A stretch of 64,000 bases of DNA from Halovivax limisalsi (GTDB lineage Archaea > Halobacteriota > Halobacteria > Halobacteriales > Natrialbaceae). Numbering within the stretch: position 1 is the stretch's first letter; every line of letters starts with the position of its first letter. Positions 27,813-37,328 of this stretch are shown one piece after another. The notes below the pieces were generated by a model. That model saw only the letters and a list, made by a program, of their open reading frames with translations, was not told the DNA's origin and did no database searches. Both the position numbers and the translations under genes were made by a program. The stretch lies in the NCBI RefSeq assembly GCF_023093535.1, contig NZ_CP095757.1, positions 62,001 to 126,000 on the forward strand, written 5' to 3'.

Positions 27813-27827
27813 ACCTCTCGGCGAGGT
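27813..27827 (-). promoter_or_regulatory. 5'-end hairpin before protease gene at 25845
   Basis: Inverted arms ACCTC and GAGGT (5 bp) enclose a 5-nt loop, ending 12 nt upstream of the ATG. A TATA-like TTTATA sequence at about 27847-27854 is about 24 bp upstream, so the hairpin would sit at the very 5' end of the mRNA. Confidence 0.5.
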
Positions 27828-28091
27828 AATCGGCATATTTTTTCTACTATAAAATTAGTTGCTGCAATGGCTAATATTGACTATATTTTCTTAGGTACTA
27901 GTGTAATAAGTACATAAAACGGCTCGTGGGTGCGAACTGTACCGGACGATCTGGGAATCGGTCCGCCCGACGGGGTCGCTCGCGTCACGCTGGGCGGCCC
28001 GGTCGAGGAAGGTAAGAACGAAACGAAATACAACGTGGATCGCGACACCGGCTGGCGCTTACGCGGGGCGTTCCCCGCGCAAGAGCCGGCC

Positions 28092-30818
28092 TCAGCCCGT
28101 CATCCCGACGATGATCTGCTGGATCTGGGTCACGTCCGCCGGCGTGATCTCGCCGTCGCCGTTCAGATCCGCACAGGCCTCGTTGAAGGTGCCCGGATCC
28201 ATCCCGACGATGTGCTGCTGGGTCTTCGTCGCGTCGATGGAGGTCACCTGTCCGTCGCCGTCCACGTCGCCCGCGAGCGCGCAATCGGACTCGCCGACGG
28301 CGAAGGACCCATCCAGGTACTCCGCGGGTTCGACGATCTCGTCCTCGGTGTTGAGCCGGGTAAACTCGGTGTCGAAGGTGAGATCCGTCGCGTCACCCGC
28401 CGAGCCGACCGCCTCGAACGTCAGGTTCGCGAGCGTCGGTGCGTCGGTGCCCTGGGCCGCGCTGGCCGAGAGCGTCAGCGTCCCGTTCTCGGCGTTGACC
28501 GTCGGGTCCGGAAGGTCGACGCCAGCGGCCTCGACGAACGAGACGACCGACGGATCGTAGTCGATACGGGCCTGGTAGCCCGCGATGCCGTCGAGGTCCG
28601 AATCGAGCGAAACCGTCGCCGTCTGGCCCGCACTCGCCTCGGCCTCACCCAGCCGGATGAAGCCCTCCTCCGGTGGCTCGTCCGCCTCGATGGTGAGCGA
28701 GCCGTCGGCGTATTCCGTGGGCTGGACGATCGCATCCTCGGTGTTGAGCTGCGTCTCCGACTCCGCGAACGCCAGGTCCGTCGAGTCGCCAGCCGACCCG
28801 ACCGCCTCGAAGGTCAACTCGGCGAGCGTGGGCGCATCCACACCCTGCGCCTGACTCGCCGAGAGCGTCAGCGTCCCGTTCTCGTCGTTGACGGTCGGAT
28901 CGTTGATGTCGACGCCCGACGCCTCGACGAAGTCGAATGCGCTGGCGTCGTAGCTGATCTGGGCCTGGTAGCCCGCGATGTCGTCGAAGTCGGTGTCGAG
29001 GTCGACCGTCACTTCCTCACCGGCTGCGACGCTGGCCGATCCCAGCCGGATGACGCCCTCCTCCGGCGGCTCGTCGCTCTGAATCTCGACCGTCGCGGTG
29101 TCGCTCTGGTCGCCGCTGCTGACGGTCACCTCGCCGGAACCGGCGTCGCCGACGTCGGTGTTCCAGGTCAGCTCGATCGACGTCGACTCGCCGGCGTCGA
29201 GCGAGACCGACTGGCTGTCGACGACCGCACCGTCGAAGTCGGCGAGTTCGATCGTGTCGTCACCGCTCCCGTCGCCGACGTTCTCGACCGTGGCGTCGAC
29301 GACGAGGTCCTCGCCCTCGGTCACGGGCGCGTTCGTCCCGTCGATCGAGACGGCGAACTCGGCCTCGCCCGGGGGCTCGGCGACCTGACTCACGGCCTCG
29401 TAGGCGTCGACGATGCCGACGCCGTACCGGGAGTCGCGCCCGGTGTCCGGATTGTAGTGCTGGGCCTCGCCGGGGTCCCAGTCCTCGGGTTTCCAGGCCG
29501 CCTCCATCAAGACGTCCTTGACCTCGTACGGACCGAGGTCGGGATCGGCCGACATGACCAGCGCGGCGATCCCCGAGGAGTGGGGCGTCGCCATCGACGT
29601 GCCGCTGACGCGGCAGTACTCGGCGTCACCACAGTCGGCCATGCTACCGCCCGAGTGAGCGCTGTAAATGTTAACGCCGGGCGTAGTGACGTCCGGCGCG
29701 ATGTACTCCTCGTCCTCGGGCCAGTGACTCATCCACTCGCCCAGCTGGAAGTCCTCCGGCGTGATCAACTTGCCACTCGAGAATCCGGCGACACTGTGGT
29801 TCTCGTGAATGGCACCGGCGGCGACGGAGTCCCACGGTGCGGCCGGCGAGATGACGGTTCCTTCCCCGCTGTTGCCGGCGCCAGCGACGACGAGCGTTCC
29901 CGCGTCCATCGTGTTGTAGACGGGCTCGATGTAACTCCCGTACGGCGTGCCACCCAGACTGAAGTTGAGAATGTCCGAATCCGTTTCGACCGCCCACTCG
30001 AAGGACTCCATGATGGCCTGCGAGTCGCAGGATTGGCCCGGGCAGACGCGCACGGCCCCGATCTCGACGTCGGGCGCGACGCCGATGGCGGTTCCCGAGG
30101 CGTCGCCGCCCGAGATCGTCCCGGTGACGTGGGTCCCGTGGCCGAAGGTGTCGACCGGCTCCGAGGAGTCGCCGGTCGCGTCGTACCAGCCGTCCTCCTC
30201 GGCGAGTTCGATGTCGGGGTGGTCGGCGACGACGCCGGTGTCGGCGACCGCGACGCGGATGCCCTCGCCGGTCACGTCGAAGTCCTCCCACACCTCGGGC
30301 GCGTTGATCGCGTCGAGACCCCAGGTGGGCTCGCCAGTACCGGCCTCGGCCGGCGTCGCACCATCGGGTTCGGGCACCTCGAGGGTCGGCGCCGGCAGGA
30401 TGCGCTCGACGCCGTCGATCGCCGCCAGCGTCTCGAGGTCGATTTCGTCCAGATCCGCCGTCACGAGCACGCTGTTGCGGATCCAGAACGTATCCCGGAC
30501 GGACACCGCATCGTACTCATCCAGCGCGTCGAGCACCGGTCCCTGGGTCCGCTCGGCGGTCGACTTCAGCGCCGATTCCACCGCGTCCGGACCGGCCTGC
30601 CGGGTCGACGCGTCGATGTCCGGCAGGTACAGGAAGAGGTCGGTCTCTCCGGATTCGTCGAAGAGCGATTCGTCGATCTGCGCCGTCGCGTCGGCTGCGT
30701 CCGCGGGCTCGGTAGACTGCGACTCGAGCGTGGTCGGGCTCGCCGCTCCCAGCGGAGCGAAGACGGCCCCGAGCAGCACCACAGCCAGTACGACGGCAGT
30801 ACATCGGTTCGTGTTCAT
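28092..30818 (-). CDS. Secreted subtilisin-like (S8) protease with CARDB-like domain, two cohesins and dockerin
   Basis: This 908-residue protein has a signal peptide (1-27), an I9-like propeptide (about 45-145) and an S8 domain (about 160-480), with the triad Asp193, His227, Ser408 and oxyanion Asn316. A CARDB-like module (about 485-580) is followed by two cohesin-like modules (about 588-712 and 718-842) and a dockerin (about 846-908; loops DVDGDGQVTSID and DLNGDGEITPAD). Carrying both cohesins and a dockerin, it could dock to a scaffold and recruit further dockerin proteins. ATG 30818 starts the signal peptide; a frame extending to 30842 is not needed. Its promoter region has a CCATC/GATGG hairpin at the predicted transcript start. 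The N-terminal half is close to that of the protein at 33089. Confidence 0.92.
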   Translation of the reverse strand: MNTNRCTAVVLAVVLLGAVFAPLGAASPTTLESQSTEPADAADATAQIDESLFDESGETDLFLYLPDIDASTRQAGPDAVESALKSTAERTQGPVLDALDEYDAVSVRDTFWIRNSVLVTADLDEIDLETLAAIDGVERILPAPTLEVPEPDGATPAEAGTGEPTWGLDAINAPEVWEDFDVTGEGIRVAVADTGVVADHPDIELAEEDGWYDATGDSSEPVDTFGHGTHVTGTISGGDASGTAIGVAPDVEIGAVRVCPGQSCDSQAIMESFEWAVETDSDILNFSLGGTPYGSYIEPVYNTMDAGTLVVAGAGNSGEGTVISPAAPWDSVAAGAIHENHSVAGFSSGKLITPEDFQLGEWMSHWPEDEEYIAPDVTTPGVNIYSAHSGGSMADCGDAEYCRVSGTSMATPHSSGIAALVMSADPDLGPYEVKDVLMEAAWKPEDWDPGEAQHYNPDTGRDSRYGVGIVDAYEAVSQVAEPPGEAEFAVSIDGTNAPVTEGEDLVVDATVENVGDGSGDDTIELADFDGAVVDSQSVSLDAGESTSIELTWNTDVGDAGSGEVTVSSGDQSDTATVEIQSDEPPEEGVIRLGSASVAAGEEVTVDLDTDFDDIAGYQAQISYDASAFDFVEASGVDINDPTVNDENGTLTLSASQAQGVDAPTLAELTFEAVGSAGDSTDLAFAESETQLNTEDAIVQPTEYADGSLTIEADEPPEEGFIRLGEAEASAGQTATVSLDSDLDGIAGYQARIDYDPSVVSFVEAAGVDLPDPTVNAENGTLTLSASAAQGTDAPTLANLTFEAVGSAGDATDLTFDTEFTRLNTEDEIVEPAEYLDGSFAVGESDCALAGDVDGDGQVTSIDATKTQQHIVGMDPGTFNEACADLNGDGEITPADVTQIQQIIVGMTG

Positions 30819-30838
30819 TTGTAATATTTCGAAGGTAA

Positions 30839-30852
30839 CCATCTCTCGATGG
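30839..30852 (-). promoter_or_regulatory. 5'-end hairpin before protease gene at 28092
   Basis: Arms CCATC and GATGG pair around a 4-nt loop, ending 20 nt upstream of the ATG. A TAATTAA box at 30874-30880 lies about 25 bp further upstream, placing the hairpin at the predicted mRNA 5' end. Confidence 0.5.
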
Positions 30853-31039
30853 CAGTTTGGTTCACTATTCGACTAATTAAATCAGTTATGCTACTGGCGT
30901 AATTTGTGCCCGTTCCGACCGACGAAACGGGACGCTGGGAAGGTGCGGAGACCACAGGAAACTCGAAGATAATCGGGCCGAACATTCCCAACGCGAGCCG
31001 CTCGAGTCGAGCAGGAACCGAAACCGGCTCGGGACCGTA

Positions 31040-32953
31040 TCAGGCCGCGAAGCCGACGATCGCCTGGTGGATCGCCGTCACGTCCGCCGGCGTTATCGCG
31101 CCGTCGTCGGTCAGGTCCGCACAGTTCTCGTCGAAGGTGCCCGGATCGAGGCCGGCGATGTGCTGCTGGGTCTTCGTCGCGTCCAGCGAATTTACTTCGC
31201 CGTCGCCGTCGACGTCACCGGGCCGTTCGCAGCCGGGGTCGGATTCGTCCGGTTCGATTTCGACGGCCGCCGAAGCGGTGTCGTTTTCGCTGCTGACGGT
31301 CACCTCGCCGGAGCCAGCGTCGCCGACGTCGGTGTTCCAGGTCAGCTCGACCGTCGTCGACGCGCCCGCCTCGAGCGAGACCGACCGGCTGTCGACGACC
31401 GCGCCGTCGAAGTCGGCCAGTTCGATCGTCTCGTCACCGCTCTCGCCGCCGACGTTCTCGACCGTCGCGTCGACGACCAGCTCGTCGCCCTCGGTCACGG
31501 GCGCGTTCGTCCCGTCGATCGAGACGTCGAACTCGGCGGGTTCGGGTTCGCCCGCTCGCTCGACCGCCGCGTAGGCGTCGACGATGCCGACGCCGTACCG
31601 GGAGTCCCGACCGGTGTCGGGGTTGTAGTGCTGGGCCTCGTTCGGATCCCAGTCGTCGGGCTTCCAGGCCGTCTCCATCATGATGTCTTTGACCTCCCAG
31701 GCGGTCAGGTCTGGATTCGCCGAGAAGATCAGGGCCGCCGTGCCGGCCTTGTGCGGCGTCGACATCGACGTCCCGGCCTTCTCCTCGTACTCGCCGCCGG
31801 GGACGGCGCTCAGCACCAGGAAGCCGGGCGCCGCGAGGTCCGGCTTGATGTAGCCGCCGTCGGGCCAGTGGTCGAGATAGTTGTCGCCGAAGTCACTCTC
31901 CGTCAGCTTGTCGCCGCCGGAGGTGCCGGTTACGGCCAGGTTTTCGGCGATCGACCCGCTACCGACCGTGTCGTACCCCGAACCGGGTTCACCCGCCGTT
32001 CCCTCGCCGTTGTTCCCCATCGAGGAGACGACGAGCGTGCCCGCGTCCATCGTGTTGTAGACGACCTCGGAGTACATGCCGGTCGTCTGGCCGCTGAGAC
32101 TCATGCTGATGACGTCCGAGTCGGTCTCGACGGCCCACTCGAAGGCTTCGACGAGCGGGTCGGGACCGGTTCCGTCACCGCCGAGGACGCGCGCGTGCGC
32201 GAGTTCGACGCCGGGAGCCACGCCGATCGCCGTTCCGGAGGCGTTGCCGCCGGCGACCGTTCCGCTGACGTGCGTGCCGTGGTCGTTGCTATACTCCGGC
32301 GTGTCGGAGCCCTGAGCCGGGTCCAGCCAGCCGTCCTCCTCGGCGAGATCGATATCCGGATGGGTCGGATCGACGCCGGTGTCGGCGACGACGACGCGAG
32401 CGCCCTCGCCGGTCACGCCGAACTCCTCCCAGACGTCCGGGGCGTTGATCGCGTCCAGCCCCCAGGTGACGTGATCGTCGGTCGGTTCGGGGTCGGGGTT
32501 CTCGGCGACCGGTTTCGGCGTCTCGATCGTCGCCCGCGGCTCGATGCGCTCGACGCCGTCGATCGCCGCCAGCGTCTCGAGGTCGATTTCGTCCAGATCC
32601 GCCGTCACGAAGACGCTATTTCGGATCCAGTACGTCGCCTCGACCGTCACCGCGTCGTAGCGTTCGACCGCCTCGATAACCGGCTCCTGGGTCCGTTCGG
32701 CCGTCGACTGCAGGGCCGAGACGACCGCGTCCGGCCCGCCCCGGCGCTCGACGGCGGGTACGTCCGGTAACACCAGGTGGAGTTGGGTCTCGCCGGACGC
32801 GTTCGAAAGCGATTCGTGTACTGACGCCGCGTCCGTCGCCGCGTCGTCGGCGGACGACAACGGGTGCGTCGCCGCACCGAGCGGGACGAACATCGTCCCC
32901 GCCAGCAGCGCGGCGAACAGTACCGCCAGCAGTTGGGTGTTGCTCAATCTCAT
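31040..32953 (-). CDS. Secreted subtilisin-like (S8) protease with CARDB-like domain and dockerin
   Basis: This 637-residue protein has a signal peptide (1-29), a propeptide (about 43-140), an S8 domain (about 160-468) with Asp191, His225, Ser396 and oxyanion Asn314, a CARDB-like module (about 470-568) and a dockerin (about 573-637; loops DVDGDGEVNSLD and DLTDDGAITPAD). It lacks the Cys pair seen in the catalytic domain of several siblings. ATG 32953 is preferred to ATG 32968 because a conserved 5'-leader hairpin (32966-32980) would otherwise overlap the start codon. No own anchor is present, so surface retention would depend on docking. Confidence 0.92.
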   Translation of the reverse strand: MRLSNTQLLAVLFAALLAGTMFVPLGAATHPLSSADDAATDAASVHESLSNASGETQLHLVLPDVPAVERRGGPDAVVSALQSTAERTQEPVIEAVERYDAVTVEATYWIRNSVFVTADLDEIDLETLAAIDGVERIEPRATIETPKPVAENPDPEPTDDHVTWGLDAINAPDVWEEFGVTGEGARVVVADTGVDPTHPDIDLAEEDGWLDPAQGSDTPEYSNDHGTHVSGTVAGGNASGTAIGVAPGVELAHARVLGGDGTGPDPLVEAFEWAVETDSDVISMSLSGQTTGMYSEVVYNTMDAGTLVVSSMGNNGEGTAGEPGSGYDTVGSGSIAENLAVTGTSGGDKLTESDFGDNYLDHWPDGGYIKPDLAAPGFLVLSAVPGGEYEEKAGTSMSTPHKAGTAALIFSANPDLTAWEVKDIMMETAWKPDDWDPNEAQHYNPDTGRDSRYGVGIVDAYAAVERAGEPEPAEFDVSIDGTNAPVTEGDELVVDATVENVGGESGDETIELADFDGAVVDSRSVSLEAGASTTVELTWNTDVGDAGSGEVTVSSENDTASAAVEIEPDESDPGCERPGDVDGDGEVNSLDATKTQQHIAGLDPGTFDENCADLTDDGAITPADVTAIHQAIVGFAA

Positions 32954-32965
32954 GTGTGCTCGTGC

Positions 32966-32980
32966 CATCGTGTCGCGATG
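32966..32980 (-). promoter_or_regulatory. 5'-end hairpin before protease gene at 31040
   Basis: Arms CATCG and CGATG pair around a 5-nt loop, ending 12 nt before ATG 32953. An AT-rich box (TTTATTTA) near 32996-33006 is about 20-25 bp upstream. Confidence 0.48.
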
Positions 32981-33088
32981 ACTCGTCCCGGAACTAAGTT
33001 TATTTAGTAAAAATAGTTTCTGAGAAAATACGAGTAGTGTCACGATCTGCCGCAACCGAAACGGGTTCACACCGGGGTTAGACGGCCC

Positions 33089-35095
33089 TCAACTTCCGAT
33101 CCCGACGATGATCTGCTGGATCCGGGTCACGTCTGCGGGCGTGATCTCGCCGTCACCGTTCAGATCCGCACAGGCTTCGTTGAAGGTGCCGGGATCCATG
33201 CCCACGATGTGTTGCTGGGTCTTCGTCGCGTCGATCGACGTCACCTGCCCGTCGCCGTCCACGTCGCCCGGCAGTTCACAGGCGGACTCGCCGACAGCGA
33301 TGCTGCCGTCGAGGTACTCCGCGGGCTCGACCATGCTATCTTCCGTATAGAGTCGCGTGAACTCGGTATCGAAGACCAGGTCGGTGGCATCACCTGCCGA
33401 GCCGACCGCCTCGAAGGTTACCTCGGCGAGCGTCGGCGCGTCCACGCCCTGGGCCTGACTCGCCGACAGCGTCAGCGTCCCGTTCTCGTCGTTGACCGTC
33501 GGATCGTTGATGTCGACGCCCGACGCTTCGACGAACGAGACAACGGACGGATCGTAGTCGATGCGCGCCTGGTAGCCGGCGATGCCCTCGAGGTCGGTGT
33601 CCAGCGAAACCGTCGCGGTGTCACCTTCGGCCGCGGTAGCGTTGCCGAGCCGGAGGAACCGCTCCGTCGGCGGATCGGGCTCGGTGACCCGGCTCACGGC
33701 GGCGTGCAGATCGATGCTGCCGACCCCGTACCGGGAGTCGTGCCCGGTTTCCGGGTCGTGGTACTGCGCCTCGGTCGGGTCCCAGTCGTCCGGCTTCCAG
33801 GCCGTCTGCGCCAGCAGCTCCCGGATCGCCCAGCTGTCGACGGTCGGATCGGCCGAGCGTATCGTCGCCGCGGCACCCGCCACGTGCGCCGCGGCCATCG
33901 AAGTGCCGGAAAACTCCTCGTACTCGCCACCCGGCTGGGCACTCAGCACGTAGACGCCGGGCGCCACGACGTCCGGCGCGACGTACGACTCCTCGGGCCA
34001 GTGGTCCATCCAGTTCCCGCCGAAGTCGCCCTCGTCCAGCCGGTCGCCGCCGGAGAAATCCGCGACGCCGCCGTCCTCGTCGGTCGCCCCGACGCCGATC
34101 GAGTCGTAGCCGGCGCCCGGCGAGGCGACCGTCCCCTCGCCGTCGCCGCCGATCGACGCCACGACGAGCGTCCCCGCGTCCATCGCGTTGTAGACGGCGT
34201 CGACGGTATCGCCGGTGACCGATCCGGGGATGGCCAGATTGATGACGTCCGCGTCAGTCTCGACGGCCCACTCGATCGATCCGAGGATCGCGTCCAGCGG
34301 ACAGCCGTCCACCTCGCAGACCCTGGCGACGCCGAGTTCGGCGTCTGGCGCGACGCCGATCGCGGTGCCCGTGGCGTTTCCGCCGACGAGGGTCCCGCTG
34401 ACGTGCGTGCCGTGGCCGCTGTCGTCGACCGGGTCGTCGGCATCGCCGACGAGATCGATCCAGCCGTCCTCGTCGGCGAGGTCGATATCGGGATGGTCGG
34501 CGTCGACGCCCGTGTCGGCGACGACGACGCGGGCGCCCTCGCCAGTCACGCCGAACTCACCCCAGACGTCCGGGGCGTTGATCGCGTCCAACCCCCAGGT
34601 GACGTGATCGTCCTGCGAGTGCGCGACCGACGTCGCCTCGACGGGTTCGGGCGCCGGAACCGAAACGTGAGGTTCGATCCGCTCGACGCCGTCGATCGCT
34701 GCCAGCGTCTCGAGGTCGACCGCGTCGAGATCCGCCGTCACGAGCACGCTGTTGCGGATCCAGAACGTATCCTCGACGGTCACCGAATCGTACTCGTCGA
34801 GCGCGTCGAGCACCGGTCCCTGGGTCCGCTCGGCGATCGACTTCAGCGCCGATTCTACCGCCTCGGGATCGGTCTGTCGGGTCGCCTCGCCGACGTCCGG
34901 CAGATATAGGAAGAGGTCGGTCTCTCCCGATTCGTCGAAGAGTGAGTCGTCGATCTGTGCCGTCGCGTCGGCCACGTCCGCGGGCTCGGTGGCCTGGGGA
35001 TCGAGCGTTGTCGGGCTCGCCGCTCCTAGCGGTGCGAAGACGGTCCCGAGCACCAGGACAGCCAGGACGAGGGCGATAAGTCGTTTCGGAGTCAT
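33089..35095 (-). CDS. S8 protease homologue with altered oxyanion site, cohesin and dockerin (possible pseudo-enzyme)
   Basis: This 668-residue protein has a signal peptide (1-26), a propeptide (about 45-145), an S8-fold domain (about 160-470), one cohesin (about 480-602) and a dockerin (about 606-668). The triad residues Asp194, His228 and Ser399 are present. The oxyanion-hole Asn found in all seven sibling proteases is Gly317 here (SIGGDGEG instead of SIGNxGEG). The substrate-binding SLGG loop has become AIPG, and the motif after the nucleophile reads GTSMAAAH instead of GTSMxxPH. Activity is therefore probably reduced or lost. It may be a structural or regulatory decoy that still docks. 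It has no CARDB module, unlike its nearest relatives at 28092 and 31040. The promoter is AT-rich but lacks the hairpin seen upstream of most siblings. Confidence 0.9.
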   Translation of the reverse strand: MTPKRLIALVLAVLVLGTVFAPLGAASPTTLDPQATEPADVADATAQIDDSLFDESGETDLFLYLPDVGEATRQTDPEAVESALKSIAERTQGPVLDALDEYDSVTVEDTFWIRNSVLVTADLDAVDLETLAAIDGVERIEPHVSVPAPEPVEATSVAHSQDDHVTWGLDAINAPDVWGEFGVTGEGARVVVADTGVDADHPDIDLADEDGWIDLVGDADDPVDDSGHGTHVSGTLVGGNATGTAIGVAPDAELGVARVCEVDGCPLDAILGSIEWAVETDADVINLAIPGSVTGDTVDAVYNAMDAGTLVVASIGGDGEGTVASPGAGYDSIGVGATDEDGGVADFSGGDRLDEGDFGGNWMDHWPEESYVAPDVVAPGVYVLSAQPGGEYEEFSGTSMAAAHVAGAAATIRSADPTVDSWAIRELLAQTAWKPDDWDPTEAQYHDPETGHDSRYGVGSIDLHAAVSRVTEPDPPTERFLRLGNATAAEGDTATVSLDTDLEGIAGYQARIDYDPSVVSFVEASGVDINDPTVNDENGTLTLSASQAQGVDAPTLAEVTFEAVGSAGDATDLVFDTEFTRLYTEDSMVEPAEYLDGSIAVGESACELPGDVDGDGQVTSIDATKTQQHIVGMDPGTFNEACADLNGDGEITPADVTRIQQIIVGIGS

Positions 35096-35305
35096 CTGAA
35101 TCGTTCTGGATATAACCTTTCCTCGACGGCATAATAATTCTTTTCTAGAAATAATAAATTATAATTACTATGTTGGATGTGAAAAACCTGCCAGCGAGAC
35201 GGGGTGCGACGAATACGCGCGAAAAGAGACGCGACGAGGTCGGGCCGAATAGTCCGGAACGGAGCCGCTCGATTCGAGTAGGAATCTCGATCGAACCGTC
35301 CCGGA

Positions 35306-37117
35306 TCAGCTCTCGATCCCGACGATGATCTGCTGGATCTGGGTCACGTCCGCCGGCGTGATCTCGCCGTCGCCGTTCAGATCCGCACAGGCTTCGTTGA
35401 AGTTGCCGGGGTCCATACCCACGATGTGCTGCTGAGTCTTCGTCGCGTCGATCGACGTCACCTGCCCGTCGCCGTCCACGTCGCCCGGCAGTTCACAGGC
35501 GGACTCGCCGACGGTGACGCTGCCGTCGAGGTACTCCGCGGGCTGGACGATCGCGTCCTCGGTGTTGAGCCGGGTAAACTCGGTGTCGAAGGTGAGATCC
35601 GTCGCGTCACCCGCCGAGCCGACCGCCTCGAACGTCAGGTTCGCGAGCGTCGGCGCGTCCACGCCCTGGGCCTGGCTCGCCGACAGCGTCAGCGTCCCGT
35701 TCTCGGCGTTGACCGTCGGATCGTTGATGTCCACGCCAGCGGCCTCGACGAACGCGACGACCGACGGATCGTAGTCGATGCGAGCCTGGTAGCCCGCGAT
35801 GTTCTCGCGGTCCGTATCGAGCGAAACCGTCGCCGTCTGGCCCGCACTCGCCTCGGCCTCACCCAGCCGGATGAAGCCCTCCGGCGGCGTATCGGTTTCG
35901 ACCGCGATGGAGCCCGCGACGTACTCGGCGGGCTGGACGATCGCGTCCTCGGTGTTGAGTTGCGTGAAGTCGGCGTCGAAGGTGAGGTCGGTCGCCTCAC
36001 CCGTCGAGCCGACCACCTCGAAGGTCAGGTCCGCGAGCGTCGGCGCGTCGACGCCGTTCGTCTGGCTCGCCGAGAGCGTCAGCGTGCCCTCGTCGTCGTT
36101 GACCGTCGGGTCGGCGATGTCGACGCCCGACGCTTCGACGAACGAGACGACGGACGGATCGTAGTTCAGCCGGGCCTGGTAGCCGGCGATGTTCTCGAGG
36201 TCGGTATCGAGCGAGACGGTCGCCGTCTGGCCTTCGGCCGCCGTCGCGTCACCGGCGCGGATGAATCCCTCGTCCGGCGTCGGGTTCACGTGCGCGACGG
36301 CGCTGGCCAGCAGCGAGGCGGCGGCGTCGGTGTGGGCGGTGGCGTTGGCGTACTGGTTGAGGCCCGAGGAGGCCGCGAGGACGGTGGCGCTCGAATCGTC
36401 GACCGCGAGGCCGACGCCCTTCGTCTCGCCGTCCACGGAGACGTCGGCGATGGCGTCGAACGTCGTCCCGTTGATCCAGGCGTGATCGGCGAACGGCTCG
36501 GTGTGGATCGGGATCGACTCGCCGACGGCGTAGTCCTCGACGATCGGGTGCGAATCCGTCACGACGTAGTTCGGCCCGTCCGCGCTCTCGTTCGGATCGT
36601 AGTCGCCCTCGACCCGATCGACGGCGTCGCTGACGGAAGCGAACTGTTCGACGCCGTTGGCGTCCTGGCTCGCCTCGTTCCACTGATCGAGGTAGACGAC
36701 GCCGACGTCGGCACTACTCGTCGCCTCGACGAAGTCTTCGACGGCGGCGTCGTCGATGTGCTGGACGACGTAGACGCTGTAGCCGGCGCCGGCAGCCTCG
36801 TCGCCGGAGACGACCTCCGCGCTGATTTCGCCCCCGGAGGCGTCCTCGATCATGCCGGCGACGTCGGCCGCGTACGCGCCGTCGCCGACGACGCCGACAG
36901 TGACCGCCGCGGTCGAAGCGACCTCGTTCGTCGATTCGGAACCGTGTTTCGCGATCGATGCGTCGATGTCGTCCGCGCCAGATACTGCTGTCGCCGATGC
37001 GCCGACGTCCGTCGACGTCGCGGTCCCGCTGACCGCCCCCGCGATCGGCGCGAAGGTCGCGCCCACGAGGAGCAAAGCCAGCGAAACGGCGAGCAGTCGA
37101 GTCATATTCCGCTTCAT
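35306..37117 (-). CDS. Non-enzymatic adaptor: uncharacterised alpha/beta domain, two cohesins and dockerin
   Basis: This 603-residue secreted protein has a signal peptide (1-29) but no protease domain. Residues about 70-280 match the uncharacterised domain found in the island proteases at 15632, 44242 and 47329, with a VGVVGDGAYAADVAGMIE start, a YSVYVVQHID strand, and GVVYLDQW. Two cohesins (about 284-408 and 414-538) and a dockerin (about 542-603) follow. That layout is what an adaptor scaffoldin would need: it can bind a scaffold through its dockerin and hold two more clients. ATG 37117 begins the signal peptide (MKRNMTRLLAVSLALLL); 37132 adds five residues. The alpha/beta domain loosely recalls ThuA/class I amidotransferase-like folds, but I cannot assign an activity. 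Confidence 0.88.
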   Translation of the reverse strand: MKRNMTRLLAVSLALLLVGATFAPIAGAVSGTATSTDVGASATAVSGADDIDASIAKHGSESTNEVASTAAVTVGVVGDGAYAADVAGMIEDASGGEISAEVVSGDEAAGAGYSVYVVQHIDDAAVEDFVEATSSADVGVVYLDQWNEASQDANGVEQFASVSDAVDRVEGDYDPNESADGPNYVVTDSHPIVEDYAVGESIPIHTEPFADHAWINGTTFDAIADVSVDGETKGVGLAVDDSSATVLAASSGLNQYANATAHTDAAASLLASAVAHVNPTPDEGFIRAGDATAAEGQTATVSLDTDLENIAGYQARLNYDPSVVSFVEASGVDIADPTVNDDEGTLTLSASQTNGVDAPTLADLTFEVVGSTGEATDLTFDADFTQLNTEDAIVQPAEYVAGSIAVETDTPPEGFIRLGEAEASAGQTATVSLDTDRENIAGYQARIDYDPSVVAFVEAAGVDINDPTVNAENGTLTLSASQAQGVDAPTLANLTFEAVGSAGDATDLTFDTEFTRLNTEDAIVQPAEYLDGSVTVGESACELPGDVDGDGQVTSIDATKTQQHIVGMDPGNFNEACADLNGDGEITPADVTQIQQIIVGIES

Positions 37118-37128
37118 GGATGGATGGG

Positions 37129-37144
37129 CCATCTGGTCCGATGG
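37129..37144 (-). promoter_or_regulatory. 5'-end hairpin before adaptor gene at 35306
   Basis: Arms CCATC and GATGG pair around a 6-nt loop, 11 nt upstream of ATG 37117. An ATTATA box at 37168-37173 is about 26 bp upstream of the outer end. Confidence 0.5.
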
Positions 37145-37328
37145 TGCATCGTTCTTGGACCTCGAACATTATAGATGTTACCGAAGGATTAAAATTAGTG
37201 TTATTTTTGATTGAAAAGGTCCGGGACGGGGCGAGATCAGCGCCTGCGACGGGTCGAACGTCCGTGACGCGCCGGTACCGCAGCGAAACCGAGACGGGAT
37301 CGAAAATCGCCGACACGGATTCGCGAGG

